From an uncultured Reyranella sp. (lineage in GTDB: Bacteria; Pseudomonadota; Alphaproteobacteria; Reyranellales; Reyranellaceae): a stretch of DNA of 64,000 nucleotides. The DNA lies in assembly GCF_945957355.1 (NCBI RefSeq), contig NZ_CAMFKM010000014.1, positions 1 to 64,000 on the forward strand. The letters run 5' to 3'. Position numbers and translations under genes: made by a program. Below the pieces are notes generated by a model. That model was given only the letters and a program-made list of their open reading frames with translations, was not told the origin of the DNA and did not search any database. Shown here piece by piece: positions 26,785-34,812 of this stretch; positions within the stretch are counted from its first letter, which is position 1; every line of letters starts with the position of its first letter.

Positions 26785-29465
26785 GCGACGGCGGACCGCG
26801 CTCCCCCCGTCGCCCGGGGCTGGAGCGGCATGATGACGGAGAAGAAGGCCGGCAGCGCGATCAGGTAGGCAAAGGCGCCGACCAGCACCACGGCCGGCAG
26901 GCCGAAGCTGGTCGCCACGATCGGCACCAGCGCGGCGCCGATCACCGAGAAGCAGCCGTTGATGCCCCAGGCCCACAGGAACATGTGGTCCTTGCCGAGG
27001 CGGCCCAGCATCGTCATCGCGGTCGGCATGGGGAAGCCCATGAGGAAGGCCGGCGGGAACACGATCAGCAGGCAGAGCAGGATGCGCAGCGCGTAGGGCA
27101 GCGTGCCGATCCAGTCGAGCGCGTAGTCAATGGTGAAGGCATAGGTCGCCAGGATCGCGAAGATCGCCAGGAAGACCTTGGGCATGAAGCTGCGGGCCCG
27201 GTCGAGGAAGCGCTCGGAGAAGAAGCTGCCCATGCCGGAGAAGACCAGCATGCCGGTGATCAGCACCGATGCCGAGACCGTGGCGTTGGAGAGGGCCAGG
27301 ATGAAGTGGGAGATCATGCCCACCTCGACGATGATGTAGCCCAGGCCGAGGCACAGGAAGTACAGCATCGTGCCGGCCTTGCCGGGGTAGCGACTGAAGA
27401 TGGTGCGCCAGCCGAACACGACCGGGAACAGCACCAGGGTCAACGCGAAGACCGTGGCGATGCCGAGCGTCGCCCACAGCAGCAGGTAGCCCCACTCGTC
27501 CTGCACCAGCTCGAGCCGGTCGGTGAACTTCAGCAGGTCCGGCACCTTGATGTAGGCGGCGAAGTACGGCTGGTGGTTGGTCAGGATGCGGGTATCGAAG
27601 ACGTATTCGTCAGCGACCTTCTGCCAGCCGCCGTCGATCAGATAGTGCCAGGCGAGGCGGCCCAGCACGGTGGCCGGAACCTTGGGCGTCGGCGGCGCGG
27701 CGTCGGTCGGCGTGGCGTCGGTCGGCGTGGCGCCCGGCGCGGCTTCGGTCGTCATGCCGGGAGGCGGCTTGTCGTTGGGTTCCGACTCTGCGGGCGCGGT
27801 CGGATCGACCGCCTGGCCGGCGAAGAAGAACTGGTCGTGATAGTCCTGCAGGATCTGCTTCAGGTCGGCCGTGTCGACCTTCAGGCCGGGATAGTAGATC
27901 TCGTCGAACGACATCGCCTTGGTGTGGGCGTTGAGCAGCTCGATCTCCGCCGGCGTGAAGCCGTCGCGCTTGTAGAGGACGGTGGCGGTCGAGAGGTAGG
28001 ACGAGACGACGTAGAATTTCTGGGCGATGTCCTTGCCGCCATCGACGTCGCGGGCCGCGGCAGCCATCGTCGCATAGAGCTTCAGCACCGACTTCGGCGG
28101 CTCTTCCTTGTTCCACAAGGTCACCGACAGGATTCCGCCTGGCGTCAGGGCGCGCATGTAGGCGCTCATCGCCTCGCGGCTGTACGAATACTTCTCGACG
28201 ATCGAGAAGCCGCCGGGGCTCGACAGGCCGGCCGAATCGGCCAGCGACAGGTCGATCACGTCGTAGCGGTTCTTCGTATGGGCGACGTAGAGGCGGCCGT
28301 CATAGTCGACGACTTTGACCTTGGGGTTGTTCAGGATGTCGCCGGTGAAGTCGCGCAGGAACTTGTCTTCGCGGAAGGCGGTAAGCAGCGCGGGATTGCC
28401 CTCGGCCACCGTGACCTGGCTGGACCCCGACTTCAGCGCCACCGCCGTCGAGATGCCGCCGCCGAACTGGACCACGAAGGTCTTCGGGTCCTTCTCCAGC
28501 AGGTACGGGTAGTACATCGGCAGGTACTTGAAGTACGCCGTCTCGTCGGCCGGCAGGTCCTTAATGATGCCGGCCGGGCCTTCGGAATCGATGTAGAGGC
28601 CGAGATAGGCGTTGGACGGCATCTTCTTCAGGTTGAAGGCCGCATTGTCGGACTGGCCCGGCGCGAAATGCAGGTAGGAGCTGGAATAGACCTCGATGTA
28701 GCCGAACGGCGAGGCCCGCTCGTAGACGCGCACGGCATCGGGGAACTTGCGGGCGTAGGAGACGCCCTTGTAGTCGGACACGGCGAGCTTGGGGATGCCC
28801 AGCACCTGCGGCGCCAGATGGTGCACGGCCGCCGACAGGATGGCGACGATGACAATGGCCGCCATGCCCTTGCGATCGCCCAGCGCCACGAACCACAGGA
28901 TTCCACCGGCCAGCCAGAGCAGCAGCGGCGCCATGATCAGATCGTCGGGCCGCCAGGCATACATGGCCAGCAGCACGGTGAGGCCGCACAGGCCCGAGCC
29001 GACGAGATCGGCGAAGTAGACACGGTTGAAGGTCTTCTGCGCCTTCAGGAAGATGACACCGAGATACAGCGCACCCGCGAGGAAGGGCAGGAAGTAGAGC
29101 ACGAAGTTGGCGAACAGGCGCCACTTCTGCATCGGGTCGGAGATCAGGAAGATCGCATTGAACGGCACCTGCTGGGCGGCGAGGTTGCACACCACCATCA
29201 GCGGCCCGAAGGCCAGCAGGGCACCCTTCACGGAGCCGACCCAGTGACGCTCGAACCAGCTCTTGCCGACGCACATCACGGCACTGGTGAGACCGAAGCC
29301 GAACATGGCGAGGCTCACCACCAGCGAGCCGAAATGGGCCCAGCTGCCGACGGAGAACACGCGCATGATGCCGATCTGCAGCGCGATGATGCTGCCGGCA
29401 ACCAGGCCTACGGACAGATAGAATGCGAGCGGCGGGCGATGATCGAGATCGACCGTGATGGACAA
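26781..29465 (-). CDS. Large membrane protein with spermidine-synthase-like core
   Basis: This 894-residue protein has about seven hydrophobic segments at the N-terminus, a soluble SAM-binding-like core (residues about 240-560; FVVQFGGGIST then VAEGNP) and about seven more membrane segments at the C-terminus. The layout matches bacterial membrane-embedded spermidine-synthase-like proteins. The aspartates usually needed for aminopropyl transfer are not obvious (YDVIDLSLADS replaces a D-D pair), so true spermidine synthase activity is doubtful. A Pro/Thr/Ala-rich linker with a short DNA repeat lies near 27705-27740. It is the head of a coupled trio with the hydrolase and PhnZ-like genes. Confidence 0.78.
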   Translation of the reverse strand: MSITVDLDHRPPLAFYLSVGLVAGSIIALQIGIMRVFSVGSWAHFGSLVVSLAMFGFGLTSAVMCVGKSWFERHWVGSVKGALLAFGPLMVVCNLAAQQVPFNAIFLISDPMQKWRLFANFVLYFLPFLAGALYLGVIFLKAQKTFNRVYFADLVGSGLCGLTVLLAMYAWRPDDLIMAPLLLWLAGGILWFVALGDRKGMAAIVIVAILSAAVHHLAPQVLGIPKLAVSDYKGVSYARKFPDAVRVYERASPFGYIEVYSSSYLHFAPGQSDNAAFNLKKMPSNAYLGLYIDSEGPAGIIKDLPADETAYFKYLPMYYPYLLEKDPKTFVVQFGGGISTAVALKSGSSQVTVAEGNPALLTAFREDKFLRDFTGDILNNPKVKVVDYDGRLYVAHTKNRYDVIDLSLADSAGLSSPGGFSIVEKYSYSREAMSAYMRALTPGGILSVTLWNKEEPPKSVLKLYATMAAAARDVDGGKDIAQKFYVVSSYLSTATVLYKRDGFTPAEIELLNAHTKAMSFDEIYYPGLKVDTADLKQILQDYHDQFFFAGQAVDPTAPAESEPNDKPPPGMTTEAAPGATPTDATPTDAAPPTPKVPATVLGRLAWHYLIDGGWQKVADEYVFDTRILTNHQPYFAAYIKVPDLLKFTDRLELVQDEWGYLLLWATLGIATVFALTLVLFPVVFGWRTIFSRYPGKAGTMLYFLCLGLGYIIVEVGMISHFILALSNATVSASVLITGMLVFSGMGSFFSERFLDRARSFMPKVFLAIFAILATYAFTIDYALDWIGTLPYALRILLCLLIVFPPAFLMGFPMPTAMTMLGRLGKDHMFLWAWGINGCFSVIGAALVPIVATSFGLPAVVLVGAFAYLIALPAFFSVIMPLQPRATGGARSAVA

Positions 29466-29544
29466 GGGGGATCTCCGTTGTTCTTGTTGGATCGCTTTGT
29501 GCGATCTCTAGAGGGGAAGGCTTTCAGCCGTTCCGATCTTGACT

Positions 29545-29614
29545 GTCATCCCGAGGCCGCAGGCCGAGGGACCCTTGCTGGTCGCGAAAGGTCCCTCGCT
29601 TCGCTCGGGATGAC
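29545..29614. repeat. Compound palindromic intergenic element, copy 1
   Basis: Outer arms GTCATCCCGAG (29545-29555) and CTCGGGATGAC (29604-29614) are perfect inverted repeats. Inside, GAGGGACC (29566-29573) pairs with GGTCCCTC (29590-29597). It sits between the methyltransferase and the large membrane protein. A related element is at 56653-56739. It resembles REP/palindromic units of alphaproteobacteria and could act as a terminator or mRNA stabiliser. Confidence 0.75.
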
Positions 29615-29643
29615 ACCGGTACCGTGACGACAGCCTACAACCT

Positions 29644-30513
29644 TTAGCGGTTGTGCGTGCCGACGATCTTGTCGCCTTCGAGCTTGGTGAAGGGCACGAA
29701 CGGCACGATCTTGCCGCCGTAGATGTCCTCGCGGCTCGTGGTGATGGAGCCGTCGGCGGCCTGCGTCTTGGTCACCTTGAGCACGCGCTGCGCGCCCGGC
29801 GGGCCGACCGGGATCACCATCAGGCCACCGGACTTGAGCTGCTGGAGCAGCGGCGGCGGCACGTGGTCGATGCCGCAGGTCACGATGATCTTGTCGAACG
29901 GGGCGGCTTCTTCCCAACCGTAGAAGCCGTCGGCGTTCTTGGTCTTGATGTGCTTGAACTCGGTGTAGCCCTTGTCGATCAGCTTGTCGTAGAGGCCCCG
30001 CGTCCGCTGGGCGAGCGGCGCGATGATCTCGATCGTGTAGGCGTTCTCGGTGAGGTTGGCGATGTAGGCCGACTGCACGCCCGAACCGGTGCCGATCTCG
30101 AGCACCTTCTCGCCGCGCTTGACGTCGATGACGTTGGTCATGCGGCCCTGGACGTGCGGGCCGGACATGGTCACGCCATAGCCGATGTCGAGGAAGGCAT
30201 GCTCATAGGCGCGCTTGGCGATCGCCGGGCTGATCGCGGAGAATTCTTCGCGCGGGGTGAGCAGGAAGGCGCGCATGGTCGCCTGGCCCCAGATGTCCTT
30301 GTTCTTGATCAGGGCCTGGAAGCGGTCCCAGCGCTGGCCGAGGAACACGGGGTCCTCACCGCGGGCCTTGCCCCAGGCGATGAAGTTCTCACGCGAGTCC
30401 ATCGGCGGGTTGAGGTCCCAGCTGTAGGGCTTGATCGTGGCAGCGATGGCCGGGGCGGCCAGAGCACCGGCGGCGAGCGCAACCGAGCCGGAGACGAAAG
30501 TACGTCTCTTCAA
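29644..30513 (-). CDS. Exported protein-L-isoaspartate methyltransferase-like protein
   Basis: The 289-residue protein holds a PCMT-type SAM-dependent methyltransferase fold: SGPHVQGRMTNVIDV, then motif I VLEIGTGSG (residues 137-145), IEIIAPLAQRTRGLYDKL, and FDKIIVTCGIDHVPPPLL. It is preceded by a leader KRRTFVSGSVALAAGALA with a twin-arginine-like pair, ending near PAIAA. The start is TTG at 30513: GGAGG lies six bases upstream, and no ATG fits between it and the leader. A PCMT outside the cytoplasm is unusual, since SAM is cytoplasmic; export with bound cofactor or membrane anchoring are possibilities. Confidence 0.8.
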   Translation of the reverse strand: MKRRTFVSGSVALAAGALAAPAIAATIKPYSWDLNPPMDSRENFIAWGKARGEDPVFLGQRWDRFQALIKNKDIWGQATMRAFLLTPREEFSAISPAIAKRAYEHAFLDIGYGVTMSGPHVQGRMTNVIDVKRGEKVLEIGTGSGVQSAYIANLTENAYTIEIIAPLAQRTRGLYDKLIDKGYTEFKHIKTKNADGFYGWEEAAPFDKIIVTCGIDHVPPPLLQQLKSGGLMVIPVGPPGAQRVLKVTKTQAADGSITTSREDIYGGKIVPFVPFTKLEGDKIVGTHNR

Positions 30514-30673
30514 GATATTCCTCCTTGGCGCGGACACATTGAGAGGGAAAAACACCGGAAAAGCCCGGCGATTCGAGGCGGCCGCACGTCGAATAGATAC
30601 GGGAATTGTGGCGGATTTGCCAGCGCGGCCATGCTAGGGGATCGGTAACAAATACGAATCAAGGGAGGACATG

Positions 30674-31678
30674 ATGACCCGCAATCTGACCCGGCGCACC
30701 GCCCTGGGGGCCGCCGCCGCCCTGCCCGCCGCCGCTCTCCTGCCCCGTGGCCTGCAGGCCCAGGCCCCCTGGAAGCCGACCCAGAACGTGCGCATGGTCG
30801 TCCCGGCCGCACCGGGCGGCACCACCGACATCGCCGCCCGCCTGCTGGCGTCCTATCTGACGGAAGCCTGGGGCCAGTCCTGCGTCGTCGACAACAAGTC
30901 GGGCGCCGGCGGCGTCATCGGCTCGACCGAGGTCGTCAAATCAGCGCCGGACGGCAACACGATCCTGATGGGCAATATCGGCCCGCAGTCGATTGCCTAT
31001 TCGCTCTACCGCAACATGCCCTACACGCCGGCCAGCCTGATCCCGGTGTCCAACGCCATCACCGCCCCCAACGTCCTGGTCGTCCACCCGTCGGTACCGG
31101 CCAAGACGGTGCCCGAGTTCGTGGCCTGGCTGAAGGCCCAGAACGGCAAGGCCTCCTACGCCTCGTCCGGCACCGGCCAGTCGCCCCATCTATGCGGCGC
31201 GTGGTTCCTGCAGCTCACGGGCACAAAGGCCGAGCACATTCCCTATCGCGGCGCCGCACCGGCGCTCACCGACCTGACCGCCGGCGTCACCCAGTTCTTC
31301 TTCGACAATCTCACGACCGCGATCGAGTTCGTGCGGGCGGGCAAGCTGCGGGCTCTCGGCCTCACCTCGGCGCAGCGCAACCCGCTCACCCCCGACCTGG
31401 TCCCGATCTGCGAGACCATGCCGGAGCTGAAGCCGTTCGACGTCTCGACCTGGTTCGGCGTGTTCCTGCCGGCCAACACACCCAAGCCCATCGTCGATTC
31501 GCTCAACGCCCAGATGAAGGCGAGGCTCGCCGACCCGAAGACCCTGGAGCGGATCAAGACCATGGCGGGCTTCCCCGCCTACGGCACGCCGGCGCAGTTC
31601 AACGACTTCGTGAACGCGCAGATCGCGCAATGGAAAGGCGTCATCGACAAGGAAGGCCTGAAGCTCGACGTGAACTGA
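30674..31678 (+). CDS. TTT/Bug-family tricarboxylate-type binding protein
   Basis: The 334-residue protein has a leader with RR (NLTRRTALGAAAALPAAALL) and the Bug signature: RMVVPAAPGGTTDIAARLL, DNKSGAGGVIGSTEVV, PYTPASLIPVSN and VPYRGAAPALTDL-like HIPYRGAAPALTDL. These periplasmic receptors capture carboxylates or other small ligands. The ATG at 30674 has a better-spaced GGGAGG than the one at 30671. The membrane subunits (TctA/TctB) are not nearby, so it is an orphan receptor, as is common in this family. Confidence 0.9.
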   Translation: MTRNLTRRTALGAAAALPAAALLPRGLQAQAPWKPTQNVRMVVPAAPGGTTDIAARLLASYLTEAWGQSCVVDNKSGAGGVIGSTEVVKSAPDGNTILMGNIGPQSIAYSLYRNMPYTPASLIPVSNAITAPNVLVVHPSVPAKTVPEFVAWLKAQNGKASYASSGTGQSPHLCGAWFLQLTGTKAEHIPYRGAAPALTDLTAGVTQFFFDNLTTAIEFVRAGKLRALGLTSAQRNPLTPDLVPICETMPELKPFDVSTWFGVFLPANTPKPIVDSLNAQMKARLADPKTLERIKTMAGFPAYGTPAQFNDFVNAQIAQWKGVIDKEGLKLDVN

Positions 31679-31718
31679 TTGCCGGGGGCGCCCTGACTTC
31701 CCGCACGACCATAATTCG

Positions 31719-32141
31719 CTAGGGCCGCCCCATGAGGTGGGACGTTCCCTTCAGGCGATAGCCAAGACGCTCGTAGAAGGCCCGCGACCGGTCGCGATCG
31801 ATACGGGTGTAGAGAGCGGTCGAGGGCAGGCTTCGGCCGGCACCCCACGCTTCGGCCTCGCGCATCAGCGCCTCGCCGACGCCGGCGCTGCGCCGCTCGG
31901 CTTCGACGACGAGCGCCTGCACGACGACTTCACAGGGCTTCTCCAAGGCCGGTCGCACGAAGGCATGCAGCACGCCAGCGACACGGCCATCTTCTTCGGC
32001 AACGAAAATCCGATGATCCGAAGTCGCCGCGACCCGCTCGAAGCGCATCTGGAATTCCCGCGGATCGACGGGGTAGCCCAACTGCCCGATCAGGAGATGG
32101 ACTGCCGCAAGGTCGTCCTTGCCGGCGTCACGAACGATCAT
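31719..32141 (-). CDS. GNAT-family N-acetyltransferase
   Basis: The 140-residue protein has the GNAT layout: N-terminal IVRDAGKDDLAAVHLLI, central strand RIFVAEEDGRVAGVLHAF, the acetyl-CoA region ALVVEAERRSAGVGEALM and a C-terminal RSRAFYERLGYRLKGTSH. Acetyl acceptor unknown. It is convergent with the Bug receptor and divergent from the AhpD-like gene. Confidence 0.88.
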   Translation of the reverse strand: MIVRDAGKDDLAAVHLLIGQLGYPVDPREFQMRFERVAATSDHRIFVAEEDGRVAGVLHAFVRPALEKPCEVVVQALVVEAERRSAGVGEALMREAEAWGAGRSLPSTALYTRIDRDRSRAFYERLGYRLKGTSHLMGRP

Positions 32142-32224
32142 GGTTGTGGCCTCATGTGTGGGCGCGAGTGTCGATGCACGGTAGGCGGCGCTCCCGGCCT
32201 TGCCAAGCGGCGACCCGGGCCTAC

Positions 32225-32240
32225 TATCAGTATTCTGATA
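32225..32240. promoter_or_regulatory. Inverted repeat before the AhpD-like gene
   Basis: TATCAG (32225-32230) and CTGATA (32235-32240) are perfect inverted arms around TATT, immediately upstream of the GGAG ribosome site of the AhpD-like gene. In AT-poor surroundings this looks like an operator. No regulator is identified. Confidence 0.4.
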
Positions 32241-32253
32241 TTAGGAGCCAGCG

Positions 32254-32730
32254 ATGTCCCAGCCCCGTCTCACCTACGATGCCTTCGCGAAGATCGCGCC
32301 CGTCGCCCAGCGGTCGCTGATCGCGATGGGCAAGCAGGCCGACGATTCGGGGATCGACAAGCAGATCATCGAACTGGTGAAACTGCGCGTCTCGCAGCTC
32401 AACAACTGCGCCTTCTGCCTTCAGATCCACCTCAACGTCTCGCGCAAGCTCGGCCTACCGCAGGAGAAGCTGGACCTGGTCGCCACGTGGGAAGAGGCCG
32501 GCATCTTCTCAGAGCGGGAATGCGCGGCGCTGGCCTGGGCAGAGACGCTGACGCGCCTGGTGGGCCACAGCGTGCCGGACCAAGCCTACGAGGCGGTCCG
32601 CCTGCACTTCAGCGAAGAAGAGGTCACCTTCCTGTCGGTCTCGATCGCCACGATCAATGCCTGGAACCGGCTGGGTGCGGCCTTCCGCTTCGCCCCGCCG
32701 ATCCAGAGGACAGCGCGGGCAGCTGCCTAA
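32254..32730 (+). CDS. AhpD-like carboxymuconolactone decarboxylase-family protein
   Basis: The 158-residue protein carries the C-x-x-C redox pair NNCAFCLQIH with downstream histidine, typical of AhpD-like alkylhydroperoxidase domains, in an all-helical fold. It probably reduces peroxides or acts as a thiol reductant. The preceding GGAG is six bases from the ATG. The nitroreductase gene follows after 43 bases in the same direction, making a small oxidative/redox pair. Confidence 0.88.
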   Translation: MSQPRLTYDAFAKIAPVAQRSLIAMGKQADDSGIDKQIIELVKLRVSQLNNCAFCLQIHLNVSRKLGLPQEKLDLVATWEEAGIFSERECAALAWAETLTRLVGHSVPDQAYEAVRLHFSEEEVTFLSVSIATINAWNRLGAAFRFAPPIQRTARAAA

Positions 32731-32733
32731 TAC

Positions 32734-32752
32734 GCAAATGACAATCGTTTGC
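32734..32752. promoter_or_regulatory. Inverted repeat before the nitroreductase gene
   Basis: GCAAA (32734-32738) and TTTGC (32748-32752) are inverted around TGACAATCG, and the surrounding AT-rich DNA (AATGACAATCGTTTGCAATT) loosely recalls a Fur-type box. It lies 22 bases before the nitroreductase ATG. The Fur link is speculative. Confidence 0.3.
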
Positions 32753-32773
32753 AATTAGGCTAGAGATGCTGTC

Positions 32774-33370
32774 ATGCCTGACGTCACCCATGCGCGCGAG
32801 CCTCGCCTCCTCGCCCTCGACCAATTGCTGTCCCGCCGTTCGGCGGGCACCTTGCAGGAGCCCGCGCCCGAGGGAGCCGACCTCGACCTCATCCTGGATG
32901 CCGGCCTCCGCGCACCCGATCACGGGCGGCTGAAGCCCTGGCGCTTCGTCATCATCCGCGGCGACGCCCGCCTGGCCTACGCCGAAAAGCTGGCCGAGGC
33001 CGCCACCGTGCGTGATCCGGCGAATGCCGCGACGCTCGCCGAACGCTATCGCGCCTGGGTTCGGCGCACGCCGATGCTCATCGCCGTCGGCGCCATCATG
33101 AAGCCGGGCAACATTCCCGAGATCGAACAGCTGCTGGCCGCCGGTGCCGCGGCCATGAACATGCTCAACGCGCTGCACATGCTGGGCTATGGTGGCATGT
33201 GGGTCACAGGCCCCAACGTGTACGATGCGAACGTGAACAGGCTGCTGGGCTTCGAGGCGCCGTCGCGCCTCGTCGGCCACCTCGCCGTCGGCACACCCGC
33301 GCCTTCGACGGCCCCGGTGCCGGCGCGGCCCGACCGGGCCGCGCACGTTGCTGAATGGACGCCCGGCTGA
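32774..33370 (+). CDS. Nitroreductase (YdjA-like)
   Basis: The 198-residue FMN-dependent nitroreductase shows LLSRRSAG at the flavin phosphate site, LRAPDHGRLKPWRFVII as the YdjA-type substrate/FMN segment, and LHMLGYGGMWVTGPN near the C-terminus. It reduces nitroaromatics, quinones or related compounds with NAD(P)H. It ends just before metY on the opposite strand. Confidence 0.88.
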   Translation: MPDVTHAREPRLLALDQLLSRRSAGTLQEPAPEGADLDLILDAGLRAPDHGRLKPWRFVIIRGDARLAYAEKLAEAATVRDPANAATLAERYRAWVRRTPMLIAVGAIMKPGNIPEIEQLLAAGAAAMNMLNALHMLGYGGMWVTGPNVYDANVNRLLGFEAPSRLVGHLAVGTPAPSTAPVPARPDRAAHVAEWTPG

Positions 33371-33383
33371 GCCGGACTTCGCC

Positions 33384-34679
33384 CTACTTGCCGGCCGCGT
33401 CGAGCGCCTGGGCGAGATCGGCGAGGATGTCGTCGATATGCTCGAGGCCGATCGACAGCCGCACATAGCCGTCCGAGACGCCGGTCGCGAGCTGCTCCTC
33501 GGCCGAGAGCTGGGAGTGCGTGGTCGAGGCCGGATGGATCGCGAGGCTGCGCGCGTCTCCGATATTGGCGACGTGATAGAGGAGCTTCAGCGAATCGATA
33601 AAGCGCCGTCCCGCTTCACGGCCCGCCGCCAGCTCGAAGCCGACCAGCCCGCCATAGCCGCCCTTGAGATAGGTATCTGCGCGCCGACGCGTCTCGCCGA
33701 TCTGCTGCGACGGGTGGATGACCTTCGTGACCTCGGGCCGCTTGGCGAGGAAGTCGGCGACCGCCTGCGCGTTCCTCACATGGCGCTCCATGCGCAGGGT
33801 CACCGTCTCGATCCCCTGCAGGATCAGGAAGGCGTTGAACGGCGACAGCGCCGATCCCAGGTCGCGCAGCAAAGTGGTGCGCGCCTTGATGATGTAGGCC
33901 ACGGGGCCGATCGGCTTCACGGCCTCGACCCAGACGGCGCCGTGATAGCTGGGATCCGGCGTGTTCAGCGCGGGCTGGCGCTTGGGATGCGCGCCCCAGT
34001 CGAAGTTTCCGCCATCGACGATCAGGCCTGCGATCGAATTGCCGTGGCCCCCGAGATACTTGGTGCCGGAATAGACGACGACCGCGGCGCCATGATCGAA
34101 CGGCCGCGCCAGGATCGGCGCCGCCGTGTTGTCGACGATCAGCGGGATGCCGAGCGGCCGGCCGATTTCGGCCACTTCCCGGATAGGGAAGACCGCCAGC
34201 TTCGGATTGGGAAGTGTCTCGGCGTAGTAGGCACGGGTGCGGTCGTCGGTGGCGCGCGCGAACGCCTGCGGATCGGACGGGTCGACGAAGCGGACCTCGA
34301 TGCCCTGGTCCTTGAGCGTGTGGGCGAACAGGTTCCACGTGCCGCCGTACAGGTCGGTCGAGCTCACGACATTGTCGCCGGCCTTGGCGAGGTTCTGGAT
34401 CGCGAAGGCGGAGGCCGCCTGCCCCGAACTCACGGCCAGCGCAGCCGCACCGCCTTCGAGCGCGGCGATGCGCTGCTCCAGCACGTCGAGCGTGGGGTTG
34501 CCGATGCGCGTGTAGATGTTGCCGAGTTCCTTCAGCGCGAACAGGTTCGACGCGTGCTCGGTGTCGCGGAACTGGTACGAGGTGGTCTGGTGGATCGGCA
34601 CGGCGACCGAACCGGTGGTGGCGTCGGCGCGCCAGCCGGCGTGCAGCGACAGGGTCTCGGGATGGCGGGAACTGGTCAT
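33384..34679 (-). CDS. metY: O-acetylhomoserine sulfhydrylase-type PLP enzyme
   Basis: This 431-residue Cys/Met-metabolism PLP enzyme starts HPETLSLHAGWRADATTGS, with NIYTRIGNPT, VSSGQAAS and the Schiff-base lysine Lys207 in VYSGTKYLGGHG. The length and the SIAGLIVDGG and RHVRNAQAVADFL blocks fit MetY rather than the shorter MetB/MetC. It would make homocysteine from O-acetylhomoserine and sulfide. I chose the ATG at 34679 (MTSSRHPETL); the frame is open to 34895. The leader was examined for a SAM-II-type riboswitch without a convincing match. Confidence 0.9.
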   Translation of the reverse strand: MTSSRHPETLSLHAGWRADATTGSVAVPIHQTTSYQFRDTEHASNLFALKELGNIYTRIGNPTLDVLEQRIAALEGGAAALAVSSGQAASAFAIQNLAKAGDNVVSSTDLYGGTWNLFAHTLKDQGIEVRFVDPSDPQAFARATDDRTRAYYAETLPNPKLAVFPIREVAEIGRPLGIPLIVDNTAAPILARPFDHGAAVVVYSGTKYLGGHGNSIAGLIVDGGNFDWGAHPKRQPALNTPDPSYHGAVWVEAVKPIGPVAYIIKARTTLLRDLGSALSPFNAFLILQGIETVTLRMERHVRNAQAVADFLAKRPEVTKVIHPSQQIGETRRRADTYLKGGYGGLVGFELAAGREAGRRFIDSLKLLYHVANIGDARSLAIHPASTTHSQLSAEEQLATGVSDGYVRLSIGLEHIDDILADLAQALDAAGK

Positions 34680-34812
34680 GATGGCCTCGCTTTGCGACGA
34701 GCGGCCAAACTCGTGGCAAGCGGCGGCGCAGTCAAAGGGAATGGCTGCCGACGTCCGACAGGCGGACGATGGAGTCAGCCTCCCCGGACCGACCGTCGCA
34801 GCAAAATTTTCT

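Noticed and set aside
34680-34812. SAM-II or other SAM riboswitch before metY
   Set aside because: I could not find the conserved core or a convincing pseudoknot; only a short hairpin is visible.
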